DNA of 64,000 bases from Cerrena zonata (GCA_038087015.1 JASBNA010000016.1:186001-250000), one strand, 5' to 3'; shown: positions 24,419 through 37,874, numbered from the stretch's first letter. A program made the numbers and translations. Notes: a model not told the origin generated them from the sequence alone.

Positions 24419-27080
24419 ATGCAATCTCTGCGTACCCGTAAACCCTCAGAGTCCCGGCCGAAAGGCCAGGGCCGCAAACTCTCTCGTACAGGACCCAAAG
24501 TGGACAGAAAGAACACTCGTGTCGATGACAAGATTAAGAAGCGAATGTCCATGCGTTATGCGGACATATCCTCTCCTACAGAAGCTTCGGTACCTGCTGT
24601 TCCATCATTACCTATTGGTGTACGACCAGGAATATACAGGCCTCAGGATGAAATTGTCAAACCGAGAGAATCCCAGCCTAGGGAGGATCCCAGGGAAGCC
24701 GATTTGAAGATGCTGGACCAGGATGTATTCGACGCTGATGCATGTACGCTATCTGAATCACTTGGCTCTGGGTTCTGTACTTATGAGCTCCGTCGCAGTC
24801 TTAAAGGCTAAACTAGCGAACTCGACGGAGGCTGAGTTAAGGTCACTTCAGTCGTCGCTACAATCCTTGAAGGATGGCGTCGCACTTGACCTACAGAGAA
24901 ATGTATTCAAGAAGTACGTGCTTCACTTCTGCAATATGTTCAATATTCTCAGACACACATAGCTATGCCGAATTTGTAGTTGTTTCGAAGGAAGTCAGTA
25001 CACTGGAGAACGAAATGCTGGAGTTCAAGGATTCTTTAGCCGAGTGGAAGGGTATGCCTTCACTTCTCCATATAGACGATTCAGCATCCGCCGCCGGTAC
25101 GTGTTTCATCGATATGTGAATTGTTCTTTGACTGAATGCGTACTAGAACGAAGACGGAATGTCAGATCGTCTATTGCTGATTTGCGTATCCTGTATGCCA
25201 ACCAAATGCAAACACTCCATGCGAAGATTGAAGGCTCTAGCAAATTCGTACCTACCACGCCAGGACGACATATCATTACGGAGATTGATAACATCTATGC
25301 CTTGAATTCTGCGACTTACAAAGTCGACCATTCGTGTCGATTCGTACTACTAGACGATGCTGTGCTGGTTGCGAAGAAACGAAGAAGACGGAACAATGCT
25401 GAGAGGGAAAAGCTAATTGCAGAAAGGTGTTGGCCGTTGAATGAGATGCTGGTTCTGGACACAAAGGACAGCGCATGTGAGTATGGAGATATTAATACAA
25501 ATGCTGATGCTCAGGCTCTTGACACTTAGCTATGACGAACGTGTTCAAGATTCGACATAATAAAGAGACTCATGTCTACCGTACTGAGGCTTCCTCGGAT
25601 AAGAAGAATCTTCTATCACAGTTCCGTCACATTGCAGAAGAATTGTCTGCGAAACGACAGAAGGAGAGAGAAGGAGAACATCAAAGAAGAAAGAGTTTGT
25701 GGATGGGAGATGTACGTACACTTTTCCTAAACTATTGTCATTTAGTTTTATATAATCCCCCTTCAGCGACATTCGTTAGTTTTAGGGAACGATGCTCCGC
25801 CCATGCCAGACTTTTTGGCCCATCTCGCCGACAAAGATGACGTAGGTTCGAGTGCAAAAGAGAAGTCCGAGCGGGATGCTCGATGGATTGGTGATTTTAC
25901 AGATGAGCTCACCGTTGCCATCGCTCTACGACAATGGGACCAAGCGGCTGGTCTTGTCGAGGAAGGTACGAAATACGTTCGCTATATGGGTACATCAATA
26001 ATGGTTGCTCCAGGCGAAAACAAATTATCTGTTATTCCATCTCTAGCACCGAAACTCACGTCTTTGAAGTCGAGTCTTACCGCCGCTCTTCTGACATGTC
26101 TTTCTACAACGTCGAATCGTAAATCGACTGTCGTTCACCTTATATCGCTACTTCTACGTCTCGGTGCTGGAGCGGCGGCGCGGAGTACTTTCCTTACCGC
26201 TCGAACTGAAGTCATGCGGAAATGCGTCCGGATGATAACCTTTGAAGGTTCTATCGGCGTGTATATCACTGACCTCGCCATCGTTGTCTTCACTGGAATC
26301 AAACATACGGCCGACTGGTTCTTAGCAAGTTTCAAGGAGAACGAGGTCGCTAGTGGTGAGTTCGCCGTGTTAAATATTTACCCTGCAGGTCGTTGAAGGT
26401 CTTGAACAGCTTTCATCGAGTGGGCGAGGCATCAAATCGAGATATTCGGTGAGATGTTTCGGAAGCAAGTCTTCGGTCCTGATGTCGATGTACGCATCAT
26501 CGAAGACGCGATAAAAGTAACTCACACGCAGAGTAGAAAGGTAGCGTCATACACTTAGGTTTGTAAATATGCGCTCACGTTTGCTTCATAGCTCCTGGAG
26601 GAATATGGACTTGACTTCCGTTTCTTACTTGAAGATCTTCTTGTCGAGAAGCCTCTAGATTCTGCGCGACCACCAACCTACAGACCACACTCCCAAGTAT
26701 ATGCGGACCCAATCAAAACGCCGGCACCTACTCCGCGTTCTCGTTCACCAGCTCCGAACATCGCAATTCCTATACCCACTCGACTGCGGTCACCTGCCCC
26801 TAGTGTTCCTCCTCTACCTTCGTCACTGTTCTCGCCCACAAGTTCGATTGGTGGACAGCTTTCACCAGGTCCTAGTTCAGCTGCCCCGAGCTCACCTCGA
26901 ATTCGTTCACCGGCACCCCGCACGACATCATCCCGTCCTACGACGCCTACCTCAGCGCGACCTGGAAGAGAAATGAGGGGAAGTCCAGCACCGCCGCCAC
27001 CGCGGTCCAGAGATCGACCAGGTAGTTCGGCTGGTCGACCGCCACCGGTTATGATCCCTCGAAGAGAGGGGATGTTCTAG
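24419..27080 (+). CDS. EXO84: Exocyst complex subunit Exo84
   Basis: Exo84 is part of the octameric exocyst that tethers secretory vesicles to the plasma membrane at growing tips. The first exon, MQSLRTRKPSES, is basic and disordered. The coiled Vps51/Exo84 N-terminal segment follows (LKAKLANSTEAELRSLQSSLQSL, NYAEFVVVSKEVSTLENEM). Next is a PH-like domain (PGRHIITEIDNIYALNSATYKVDHSCRFVLLDDAVLVAKKRR) and then the helical C-terminal domain (DARWIGDFTDELTVAIALRQWDQAAGLVEEG). The tail is Pro/Ser/Arg-rich and ends PRREGMF at 27080. About seven short introns. The start is the first ATG with a good basic N-terminus. Convergent with the methyltransferase gene 64 bases away. Confidence 0.9.
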
Positions 27081-27144
27081 TGGGTTAAGAGAGGGTTCCT
27101 GATTGATTCAACATGTTGTATCCTATATAGTACATTTGCTCAAA

Positions 27145-30100
27145 TCATAGCTCCTCTGCTTCATTGATAGCTTTGTACCAATCCGAAGACATAGCATCCC
27201 TGAGTTCCCTGGCTAGAGCTTGAGAAACCGGCCATGGTACAGCATTTCCAATTTGTCTGTGCATCTGTAAATGATAATGAGGTCTAGGTGGGCGCAAATG
27301 CAATGATCCACTTACTGTCTTTACATCCCCATTGATGGAGTGAAAGACAAAGCTATCTGGGAAGCCTTGAGACCTTGCTAGCTCCCTCACAGTGACTACT
27401 CTCTTGCACTGGTGCAAATATCATTGATACATACAATCCAAGGCCAGAGATTCTGATGTACTTACCCATGGATGTAGAACCCAGCTCTGCTTTGCAGTAG
27501 GCTCCACATTGGTTACTGTAGTATGAAACCATCCATCTTGGTCCAGCCTACCATAGAAGCCTAGGATTATTGAGTCAATCATCTTCTTTAGGGGTTGATA
27601 TAACCTGAGAACTTACCTGGCCCAAATCCATGCCTAGCTGTTGCTGAGTTTGGGTTCGCAATCTGCCATTCCCATAAGCTCTGAGGGAGATCTAGAATGC
27701 ATATTTAGCATTCCTAAGTCAGAATAAGATGTAACTACATCCTTACTTCTATAATCTGCCTTTGCTTTTAAAGGGATATGAATGACCCTGACATATAGTC
27801 CAATTAGGAGATTCAAATATCAAAGTGGATCTTAGACTTCACCTTTTGACCACCTCATTCTTCAATACCCTAGTAAAATGCTGGATATCCTGCACCTCAC
27901 CATTTCTGCACCTGGCTTGGAAAGAGGTTTGGGGTTTTCTGAAAACATATTGAAAGTTCTTCCCTGATATTCCACATTTTGGCAATGAGGGGTTGCACTG
28001 ATGTGCTTCAATTGTAAGTTCCAAGCCATGGTCTGGGTGTTGGATAATTCTCCATGGACCTTCCTCCTCAGGATGTCTCCTAAACTATGGTTAGTGTCAA
28101 GACCATAGAGTCATCAGTACAAATTACTCACCAATCAAAGTATGGAAGATCCTCAATAGCATCCTTGATAGTGACATACATTTGCAAACCAGTATGCTGA
28201 AGCTGTGAGGATGAGAACAGCCTCAAGGGAGCTTGCTCTGGAGGCTTGATCTCCATAGCATCTGGCACTGGGAAACTCATGGGTAGGGATAGGGAAGGAA
28301 GGGAGTTTGAAGTTAGCCTTAGAAGCAATCATAAAAAACCTAACTCTTGATTGTGGGGTACCATAGTGGGCTGCTTGAAGCAGACCAAACCTGACTTGGT
28401 ATCTAGAGAGAATTATAAGAACATATACTTTACACCAAGACCACAAGATGTACCCCATTGCAAGCATTGCCCTGATGACAAACTTGAGCCCACCTAACTC
28501 AATACCTCCAATGATCTTGTATCTATCCTTCTGCTGGGCATTGAGCTTGTACTTCATGAAGCCTCTGACATTTTCAAAAAAGCAGTACTTGGGCTTTAGA
28601 AAGTCTACCCATGACAGAAGGTTGAGAATCAGATGACTCTTTTTGTCATGAGCATTCTGATACATATTCAAGGTTGAGTGTGGTTGACTAAAAAAGTATA
28701 TCAGATGTGAAAGTATGATAGAGAAGAGACAAGATACCAAGGGAATCCAGCAATAATACAGTCAATATCTTCTGGTTTAGGGGGTGGAGGAAGAACTTTA
28801 TTGTCACCTAGAGACTTGGGAGTCTTGACAAGCTGTTTCAGATATGACTTATAGGCATATTTGAGTACCCTATTGGCACACTGATTATAGACAATGGTTT
28901 CAGGAGAATTATTCCTAAACCATAAAGAAAATAAGTGATATGCCAACACAAAATATAAATATAACAAACTTGAGTGTCTGAGCAGCTGAAGGTGAGATTT
29001 CAATAGCATGTGTGGTCCTTACCCAAGCCAAATCCTTCATGGCAAGGGAAAATGCACCACAACCTCCAAAGAGATCAAGAGTCCTCAGACCTTTCTTTCT
29101 CTGAGCAGCTAAAAACCTTTGGGTATTCTTCTGCCATACTTGATTCTCCTTGAAGCAATCAGGGCAGATTTGAACATCTTCCTCAGAGAGCTTTTTACCT
29201 TCTCTCCACCTCTGAACCTTCCAATGAGGAAAGGAATATTGGACATAGAGGTGCCAAGGTGAGAGTTGGAGAAAGGTAGCAAGATTCTGCTCAGATAGTG
29301 AGGATTTGTGCAGAACATAAAGTTTCCTGACAATAGAAGTGATAGGAACATCCTGTTCAAGGTCTGTAAAAAAGAGATGTTGCTAGAGAAATTATCTGTA
29401 AGTCAACAATAATATTAGAATGATTCAACTCTTGCCTCATCCCTGATGATGTCCTTGGGGCAGCCATCAACATCAACAACTTCAGAAATCCTTCCAAGCA
29501 TCCTGATAGTGATATTGTTTTTGTGAGAATGTCTAGAAGTTTTTGCCCATTTAATGCCAGTGATTTGACCAATAATACCAGGTTGAACCCTTTTGCAGTT
29601 GTCACAGGAGTTAGGGGGTTCCTCATGAGGGCATGACTCTGACTGGATGAGAACAAAGTCATGAATGTGGTAGTTTTCACCCATGAAGGCTAACCCATTC
29701 ACAATCTGACAAGGAAAGGACTCTGACTCCTTCTGGTCAGAAATTAGACAGACTGGGCAATTGTGGGGAGGATCCTGTGAGAACAGATACTCCTGATCTG
29801 GGATGGTGGTGAATGAGCCATCCTGGATGTTGTAGAGCATGCTAAACACATTTAGAGAACCATTATTGTTTAAGAAATCAAATGAACTCACTTGCAAAAG
29901 AAATGCAAATCATCAAGCTTGGTAGAAGACTGAATCTTGTAATATCCAAAATGGACATCAACCTTAGAAAGGATCTGCTCTAGATCAATCTGCCAACAGG
30001 TCTCTGTAAGAAAGAGCTCCTGAGGATCAGATATCTCTTGAAGAATTGACTTAGAGGAGTGTTGGTAGTACTGGATGTGAGCAGTCTTCTGATAGCTGTT

Positions 30101-31824
30101 AATGTTCACAATTCTTGCAAACCTACACCCTGATCATAAGTCATATATATAAACCCAAAAGAAGATAGAGAATATACCAGCAAAGATCAGAAATAGAATG
30201 AGACTTGTCCAGGGGAAGAAGGTCCACAGGCCAAACAGGTGCTGGTTGCCCATCTGCTTCACCAGCTTGAACACAGATAGAGTCACCAACCTAGGAAAAA
30301 ATAAGCAGCATGTTACAGAAAATACAAAGTCAGACCATACCTTGTAAAGCACACCATCCAGCTGCACACACTTCCAAAAGTTGGAACCACTCTTCACAGC
30401 ATCATCCCGAGCAAAGTGAATCTTCAGATGCCTCCTACCCAAGTTTTGGACAATTTGACAAAGCTTGGATAGTCTATCAAAGAGCTTCTTGTCCTGCTGG
30501 ATGATCTCCTGCGGGGAGATAGGTTTTGGCTCAGGTCCAATAACCTGAAGATGTTCCCTAAAGAAAACTGGATTTGAAGCAAGCTGGTTGATGAAAGAGG
30601 TAACATGTGTCTTCTCCTGATTCTCAGGCCTGAGAACAGCCAGATCAATGTTATTAATCCCAAATCTTACGGCACCACTGCGGGGATTGCTGATCAAATG
30701 ATGGCTATTCTGAGTGGCCGAAGTACCAGGTTGGGTGGATGTGTCGAGGAGCATAGAGATGAGGGGGCAGTTGTACAGAGTGTTGAGCTCTGGCTTTTCA
30801 GAGACAACACATTCAACCGCCATCTGAAGAGAGAACAGGTCACTGTTGACAAGATCCCGGATATGTTTCTTAGTCGGAATAAACCCAAGCAGCTCATCAT
30901 AAGCATCGAGAGTCTTTGCGCAGAACTGCGCATAATCCCAGTTGGGATTCTCCAAAGCACTGGAGATGATAAGTTGAGAAAGTCGAGGGAAATGGTAGAA
31001 GTCCTTCCACAATGGCGCATATCGGTGATTCGGGGACCTGAGGATATACCAAGCATACTGGGTCTCGATGTACACAGGACTAGTAATAATCGTGTTAATA
31101 ATAAGAAATATAATCCGAAACCTAGACAACTCACTCATCACTCCGAGTGAGATCGAGGCTGTAACGGAAAACCTCAGTGGTTCTCAGCCTTTGAGTCGGT
31201 TGTTCTTCATCGTCCTCCTGTCCGGCATCTCCTCGTTAACGAACACAGGGCGCACCAGCCCAGCAGCCCTAAAGTGGGCCTTTCCGGAATTATTCTCTAG
31301 CTCCCAGAGAGAAATAAGCTGGTTTCCGTGTTTCGGATCGTATATCGTGAAGTCAGACAGAACCCGAATAGGTTTCTGGTCCTCCTCATCGTTAGGAGCA
31401 GTATCTTCGCCGATAACGATGTAGTCTTCGCGTTCTTCGTCTTCATCGACACTTTCCTGATAATAGGCCTCTAAACAATACCATTACCTCGAACTTCAGA
31501 AAACATTCGAACGGAAGAGGTATTTTAATCCTCACTCGGGATAGATTCTCTCCGAGGGCGTTTATCATTCTGTCCTCGCTAGTTGACATACATTACATTT
31601 CATTTCGGAACGTTATAGCTACCACAACCACTTACGCTGTCGCGTCTTTGACGATCCCTTTCATCTCTTTCTGCTCGTTTCAAACGTCCTGATACGGGAG
31701 GAGGGGGAGCCTGAGCAGCACTCGCACGGGCTTCCTCACGTTCTCGTTCCGCGAAAGACGTCGATTGCGGAGGTGCGTCCTCGGTGGGGAAAGAGACCTC
31801 GAACGCAGTTGGTCTTCGAGGCAT
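27145..31824 (-). CDS. DNMT1-family cytosine-5 DNA methyltransferase
   Basis: Transfers methyl groups to cytosine C5 in DNA; DNMT1 relatives maintain CpG methylation. Start [13 protein letters not shown] (31822-31824). The N-terminal exons form a replication-foci-like domain ([44 protein letters not shown]). Two BAH-like regions follow ([27 protein letters not shown]), with a Cys-rich insert. The catalytic domain has motif [14 protein letters not shown], motif IV GFPCQPHS (Cys codon split by the intron at 28688-28737), motif VI FENVRG, motif [13 protein letters not shown], motif [15 protein letters not shown] and motif [15 protein letters not shown]. All key residues are present and every checked join is in frame, about 15 introns. 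From 27,659 to 30,407 the gene contains no CpG. All Arg codons there are therefore AGA/AGG. Confidence 0.93.
27659..30407. other. CpG desert within the DNA methyltransferase gene
   Basis: Reading every line and line junction, I count zero CG dinucleotides in these 2,749 bases. Only three occur between 27,295 and 30,669 (at 27657, 30408 and 30512). Exo84 exons immediately beside it (26,640-27,080) have several per 60 bases, as do the 5' exons of the same gene (beyond 30,670). Both exons and introns are affected. The base content otherwise looks moderate, with abundant TG and CA. A process acting on DNA, such as CpG methylation followed by deamination, explains this better than codon choice. 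Confidence 0.9.
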
Positions 31825-32358
31825 CAAGAATGGGTTTTCTCTTTTTAACTGAAAGCTAGTTTGTGTGTTCTGTAATTGTAGGCTGTGATCGACAAGGTAG
31901 ATTGTGAAAGAGATGTCGATCGGTAAGTATTGCCGAGCCGTAGCCTTAGGCTGCGGCCAATTACACGCGCTATTCACGAGATATTGCCTCGTTTGTGCTT
32001 TCTTATTACTTCTGCACTCAAGCAACTGAGAGAAACATGCTACTTAAAATAATTGGACTCCTTATATCAAACAAAGCGCAGAATTTCGTATCCTTGTTGC
32101 CTGACGTCACAGGCTTTCATTGAACTCTCGGCAATCATTTCAGACACTTTATAGATCGTGCCTCAGAAGAAAGGTATGAACTTTATCCACACATTTCTCT
32201 CCTAGTCTATAACTCTCGATACCGCACCATATTTTTCTGAACTGCACGTAGCTGACCATAAGACGCTTCACAGTTGCTAGGCTTAGTCAATATATTGCTT
32301 GTAAATCGATAGATGACTTCAAAGTTCATGTAGATATTATGTAAACGCAGATAGCACT
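31825..32358. promoter_or_regulatory. Upstream region of the DNA methyltransferase gene
   Basis: About 530 bases between the methyltransferase ATG (minus) and the Mcr1 stop (minus). It should hold the methyltransferase promoter and the Mcr1 3' end. It is not CpG-depleted. A perfect CRE-type palindrome lies at 32102-32109. Confidence 0.45.
32102..32109. promoter_or_regulatory. CRE-type palindrome TGACGTCA
   Basis: A perfect TGACGTCA about 280 bases upstream of the DNA methyltransferase ATG. ATF/CREB-type bZIP factors (Atf1/Sko1 in other fungi) bind this site. On the minus strand it sits in GCCTGTGACGTCA, a 13-mer also present at 38502-38514. Confidence 0.4.
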
Positions 32359-33700
32359 CTAGAACTTGAAGACCTGCAATGTGAAAAATAGGACATGAGC
32401 ACGATTGAGATTGACCCTATAGCGAGATGTCAAAACGTACCTGATCCTCGGTATATCCGAGCTCCTTCAGAACTCCACCAACAGCACCTTGCCTGGGACC
32501 GTCTTTCTTACCGGCAATAGCGATGACTTGGCCGGGAGGTCCGCAGATGAAGACCTTGACCTTGTCTCCGAGTGAGGGAGGAGCAATGTGTTTTGAGATG
32601 AGGTCTTTGTTGATATGTCCAGTGGTACCTATCAAACACAGAAAAAAATACCTTTGTAAGTAAAACAGAAGAGAACGAAGGGCATCAGTCGTAATCTTAC
32701 CTTTCCAGTTAGCGTCAGGCTTGTCGAGGGTGTAGACAACGTTCAAGGTATCCGGGTACTTCTTCTGAAGGTCGTCGAACTCCTCCTTGAGAAGGATATC
32801 CTTCGCGGTGACATTGGCGAAGATGAGGGTGAACTTTGTTTTGTTCGACTTGTCCTTGAGTGCGTGTTCAAGGATCTGGAACATAGGAGTGATACCACTG
32901 CCACCGGCGATCATGCCAACTTGCTCAAATTGGTTCGCTGCATTAGGTCGAGAGTCAAAGTGAGTCAGACAAATTCTGTCACAGAGAGGGTACAAGCAAA
33001 CATACCTTGATATGGGAACTTTGTGATAGGTCCCTTGATAGCCAACGTCTCGCCAGGCTTCAAGCCGTGGATATACTGGCTCATCTTGCCTTCTTCGTAC
33101 CTCTTGATTAGGAAAGTCAACTCCCCTTCGAGGTCAGGAGGCGAGACGGGGGTGTATGGGCGGATAACGGGCTTGCCCTTTGCGTCAACAAGGGGTGTAG
33201 CAGCTTCCGAGGACTTGACGACGACGCACGAAGCAACGGGAAGGAGGGAGGCATCGTTGTCGGGGAGTTCGAAAACGTATCTAATGAGAAGTTTAGAGTA
33301 CTGAGTAATTATCAGAAATGAAGGCGTACTTGGCAGTGTTGTGGTTGTAGGGCTCGACACGTTTAAGCTTAAAGTCGATGAAGTTATTCGAGTCGAATGG
33401 ACTCTTTTCCTGGACCTTCTTGGGGGCTACGCCTGCACCAGACTTTTCGAGGTAAAGGTATCCAGCCAAGCCAACAACGCCTAAGAAGGAGGTAAGTATT
33501 CAAAATTGAATGGTGAAGGAATGTAGACGTACCGGCACCTCCTAAATAGAGAGGAAGGTTAGACGACTTCTTGGCCTCCGGGGCTGTTGAATATCGTCGA
33601 GCATTTCCAACCTGTTGTTTCAGTGACGGAGGGTCTCGTAGAACAAAGTGAAGGTACATACGACAGTGCGTGCTCTAAGTGAGGCTCTGATGAAAGACAT
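32359..33700 (-). CDS. MCR1: NADH-cytochrome b5 reductase, mitochondrial (Mcr1)
   Basis: FAD enzyme passing electrons from NADH to cytochrome b5 or other acceptors; Mcr1 sits at the outer mitochondrial membrane and intermembrane space. The N-terminus MSFIRASLRART is a basic, Arg-rich presequence. A short membrane anchor around LGGAG...GYLYLEK follows. The FAD-binding motif RPYTPVSPPDLEG (the RxYTxxS signature), the loop GPITKFPY, the NAD-binding MIAGGSGITPMFQI and the C-terminal CGPPG are all present in order. The final intron joins EDQ to VFKF and the stop at 32359-32361, the expected C-terminus. About 320 residues. Divergent from Hog1. Frame intact. Confidence 0.94.
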
Positions 33701-34235
33701 GGTCGTAGCTGAATGAGCTGGTGGTGGATGAACAAGCAACTTGAGGTGTGAGCCGGCTTGTCCGAACGCAAGCTGCGGCAAATATCGCGTTTTCTGCATC
33801 ACAAATCTAACTCGTGAATCTTGAGCGCTTCCCATTGGTTCTCGGCATCTTTCAGATTGAGAGTGAGATTCGCAGCCCACAAGACTCGTAGCTTTAAAAC
33901 ATCAGCAGGTATCACGCGCACAAGTGCAAAACAGAAGACGGTATTGAACTGATGTTGGTGAAATGCAAGCAGAATCTAGACTGTAGGGGTGAAGGGTCTA
34001 GAATGACGAATGGGAGGGGTTAGGGTTCGCTTAAGTAACGGATGACGACAGATGTCTAGAACGGGGAGAAGATGTGCCCACAGATTGGGAGTTGACATCG
34101 ACGTCGATAGGCCAGGAGAGCTACTAAGGGAGCTCCACAACCCTCTCCATCTCTCTTTTCCCTCTTCCCTCTCTCTCTCCCCTTCCTGCCCGCATACAGT
34201 CTCCATTACCAGCGAACTCCACCCTCTCCAGGCAA
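33701..34235. promoter_or_regulatory. Shared upstream region of Mcr1 and Hog1
   Basis: About 535 bases between divergent starts. A long CT-rich tract (about 34140-34190, including repeated CTCTCT) lies 45-95 bases before the Hog1 ATG, typical of fungal transcription start regions. No clear TATA box. Confidence 0.5.
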
Positions 34236-36034
<1,799 letters not shown>

Positions 36035-37150
36035 ATGCGAGACATTGTCCATATAGATGGGGACCATCGACTACTCAAGTAGTGCTGATCACCGTTGAGA
36101 CTCGATGTTGAGGTCCAGTTCGCATCCGACAAATCATCGCCTCCGGTCTCCACTTGTCGATCTGAAGGTGCTGCGTTGTGGTGTTAGTGGTATACGATGG
36201 TTCACGAGCTATCGCTTCCCGCCATCTGTATGCGTTCCGAGAGACGTGGAAAGTGTTACGCTAGATGACCTCTATCTCCGTCGATCCCCCTATTTATCTG
36301 CTCTCTCTCGCTTTCGCCCCAAGACCCACCTGTATTTGTGTTTTCTTGAAGGCTATATCGATATTCGGACGACATACTTCTTTTTATTCCCCACTACCTT
36401 CTATATAGCTCCTCACTAATACAATCATCCTGTCTCACCAATGATTCGATTGTTCCCCCATCCTTTCCTCTCCCAGACACGATCATCCATTACGAGCTCT
36501 TCTCTATCTTGTATATCCCCTCCTCCGTCCCCTCGTTTCCCAAAGAAAGCCTATTTACTTACCTGTACACCCCACTTCTCTATCTCCTGGGTCTTTCCAG
36601 CAGAATGTTTACGATACAAGAACCAAACATGTATGAACAAGAGATAAAGAAAGATACCAAGTTGTATATTATCCAGTTATTGTGTGTATTTAAGGCTCGG
36701 GGTGATGACACTTCGATTGTAAACCTTAAGTGGTATACTGGCTGTATACCGAGTTTGGAACTTGGTGACTGCAATCATGCTGGATGTACTCGATTGACCT
36801 GGTCCGAGATTCGTGAAGCAAACTCTCTCAAAACGTCATCTCATAATCAAGAGCAGTGTAGTAGTTCAATACTGCGTTGGCTTCTCAAAGGCTTGAAGGT
36901 GGATGGCAAAGAAAATTGGGGTGACATTTATTAGAGACCAACGGAACATCTCCGTAAAACTACATAGCTCCGCAGATCATTACAAAATATTCAACCCCAC
37001 GACCCAGCACCGTGACGGAAAGCAAGTATTAGTATAGCCTGGCAAACCACTAGAATGAAAGTACCTACAGAGGTATTCGTAATCGCATACCGCCAGAAGA
37101 CGTTATCGATTGGCTTCTGGCCCTCGCCTGGTGGTTGCGCCGTCCCCCCG

Positions 37151-37184
37151 TCGTGTCGTGTCGTGTCGTGTCGTGTCGTGTCGT
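37151..37184. repeat. Pentanucleotide microsatellite (TCGTG)n
   Basis: Six perfect TCGTG units plus a partial unit. Such a perfect array is likely length-variable between strains. Confidence 0.9.
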
Positions 37185-37332
37185 ATTATCGTGGCTTGAT
37201 CCATCTGTCGGACATAGACTCCCTGTCAAATAAAACGGTTAGCATTACTCCTGGACCAGATAAGGAGCAACTTAGTTCTGTGTTTGTGTCATTGTCTTCG
37301 TCCGCATCCTTATTCCTGGTCTTCTCCTTGTC

Positions 37333-37490
37333 CTGAGTCCCGTCTTGATGTCCCGTATCTTGATGTGTCGTCTTGACGTCCAGCCTCGAGGTTCCGTCTT
37401 GGTGTCCCGTCTTGACGTCCAGCCTTGAGGTCCTATGTTGATGTCCTGTCCCGATGTCCCGTCTTGACGTCCCGTGTCTTGACGTCCCAC
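37333..37490. repeat. Degenerate minisatellite, CCGTCTTGAYGTCC-like units
   Basis: About nine to ten imperfect copies of a 14-20 base unit, with recurring cores GTCTTGACGTCC, GTCTTGATGTCC and GTCTTGGTGTCC. The array runs directly into the stop codon of the small minus-strand gene beginning at 37491. Confidence 0.8.
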
Positions 37491-37874
37491 TCAGTCGCCT
37501 CGGATAACTTCAAGAATATGGTCGCGGTGCTCTTGCATTTCGAATCCCTCCATACGGTACTTGATAACGTCCAGACGAGCGGCCATGTCCAACGGAATAA
37601 GGAACATATGGTGCTTGTGTCCGAGTTGTCTGTCCTCGTCGTCGATGGGATCGGTAGCCTTGTAATGAGCGCGGGCGGTGAACAATTGGTACTCGTGGAG
37701 AGTCAGGTCTTCCTCTGATCGTGTCCGGGAGGAAGTGCCGGGTGAAGGGAGGGAGTCGGTGGAGCCAGAGGGAAGGGGAGTTTTGACCCAATGGTGAGGA
37801 GCGAGCTCGAAGACAAGAGGGCCGGCCTGCTTGGTCTTCTTGCTGCGGAAGATGTTGAGTTTGGAGAATTGCAT
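37491..37874 (-). CDS. Small hypothetical protein, 127 residues
   Basis: Single-exon frame starting MQFSKLNIFRSKKTKQ. It is basic at the N-terminus, with a Ser-rich middle (GSTDSLPSPGTSSRTRSEED). The C-terminal half is charged (LHEYQLFTARAHYKATDPIDDED, DMAARLDVIKYRMEGFEMQEHRDHILEVIRGD). No signal peptide or membrane segment. I do not recognise a family. It looks like a real coding frame because of its even amino-acid composition and helical C-terminus. The stop codon abuts a minisatellite. Function unknown. Confidence 0.6.
   Translation of the reverse strand: MQFSKLNIFRSKKTKQAGPLVFELAPHHWVKTPLPSGSTDSLPSPGTSSRTRSEEDLTLHEYQLFTARAHYKATDPIDDEDRQLGHKHHMFLIPLDMAARLDVIKYRMEGFEMQEHRDHILEVIRGD

Larger units (their letters stand above)
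36035..37490. other. Intergenic with two simple-repeat tracts
   Basis: Hog1 3' region followed by about 1 kb without a recognised gene. An open frame of about 140 codons at 36,509-36,934 lacks family resemblance and a plausible promoter. The downstream part holds the pentamer and minisatellite repeats listed separately. Confidence 0.35.

Noticed and set aside
30605..31150. Plus-strand open frame of 181 codons opposite the methyltransferase
   Set aside because: It overlaps exons of the minus-strand DNMT1-type gene, which has clear family motifs. The antisense frame has no recognisable domain.
36509..36934. Plus-strand open frame of 141 codons downstream of Hog1
   Set aside because: No family resemblance, and it begins in the likely Hog1 3' region.
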